Below, in pieces: positions 6,156 to 6,174 of a stretch of 6,174 nt of DNA (position 1 is its first letter; the number at the start of each line of letters is the position of its first letter). The notes beneath the pieces are model-generated. The model was given only the letters and a program-made list of their open reading frames with translations, had not been told where the DNA came from and made no database searches. Made by a program: the position numbers and the translations under genes. The DNA lies in NCBI GenBank assembly GCA_004195305.1, contig SDWN01000428.1, positions 1 to 6,174 of the forward strand. Direction: 5' to 3'. Source of the DNA: Neptunomonas sp. Lineage in GTDB: Bacteria; Pseudomonadota; Gammaproteobacteria; Pseudomonadales; Balneatricaceae.

Positions 6156-6174
6156 CTGTCTCTTATACACATCT
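6156..6174. other. Tagmentation adapter (synthetic Tn5 mosaic end), not genomic
   Basis: The final 19 bases, CTGTCTCTTATACACATCT, are exactly the synthetic Tn5 mosaic end used in Nextera-type library preparation. The natural IS50 outside and inside ends differ from this hybrid at several positions, so a real transposon end is unlikely. It sits at the very end of the window, in the middle of the transporter gene, as expected for untrimmed read-through at a contig edge. It gives the transporter ORF a false GTG start and a MYKRQ N-terminus. Confidence 0.97.

Noticed and set aside
6156..6174. A genuine Tn5/IS50 transposon end
   Set aside because: The sequence is the engineered hybrid mosaic end, not either natural IS50 end, and it stops exactly at the window edge.

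Overview
The window reads as an ordinary chromosomal stretch of a gammaproteobacterium. The best evidence is a RoxA/YcfD-type ribosomal oxygenase that is collinear with the E. coli protein to its last residues, and an Aer-type aerotaxis receptor whose N-terminus has the form common in Pseudomonas and marine gammaproteobacteria. The exact genus cannot be read from the sequence. The last 19 bases are not genomic: they are the synthetic transposase mosaic-end adapter used in tagmentation libraries, so the natural sequence ends at 6155.

Layout. 1-72 is the upstream region of a MocR-type regulator and contains short direct repeats. 73-1485 (+) encodes that regulator (GntR-type winged helix fused to a fold-type I aminotransferase-like domain). 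1587-2729 (+) encodes RoxA, the 2-oxoglutarate/Fe(II) oxygenase acting on ribosomal protein L16, with its own good ribosome binding site. 2730-2850 separates two convergent genes and holds a CATGGATG-core hairpin inside a small set of repeated words. 2851-3192 (-) encodes a small exported cysteine-rich protein resembling Rap1a/Tai immunity proteins. 3193-3388 shows no gene, only a weak promoter candidate. 3389-3835 (-) encodes a GFA-domain zinc protein. 3880-5448 (-) encodes Aer. 5449-5669 is intergenic, with an AT palindrome and a TGTCAA direct repeat. 5670-6155 (-) is the C-terminal half of an AEC-family membrane transporter, cut off by the contig end.

How the genes relate. From 6155 leftwards to 2851 all genes run on the minus strand (transporter, aer, GFA, Rap1a-like). 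Only aer and the GFA gene are close enough (44 bp) to suggest co-transcription. The two plus-strand genes are about 100 bp apart and need not share a transcript. No pathway ties the window together. The loosest common theme is oxygen: RoxA consumes O2 and Aer senses redox/oxygen state, but this may be coincidence. I found no RNA gene, CRISPR array, insertion sequence or clear new system. The points most worth a second look are the orphan Rap1a-like protein, the repeats upstream of the MocR gene, the altered cofactor-site residue in the MocR protein, the intergenic hairpin repeat, and the adapter artefact.
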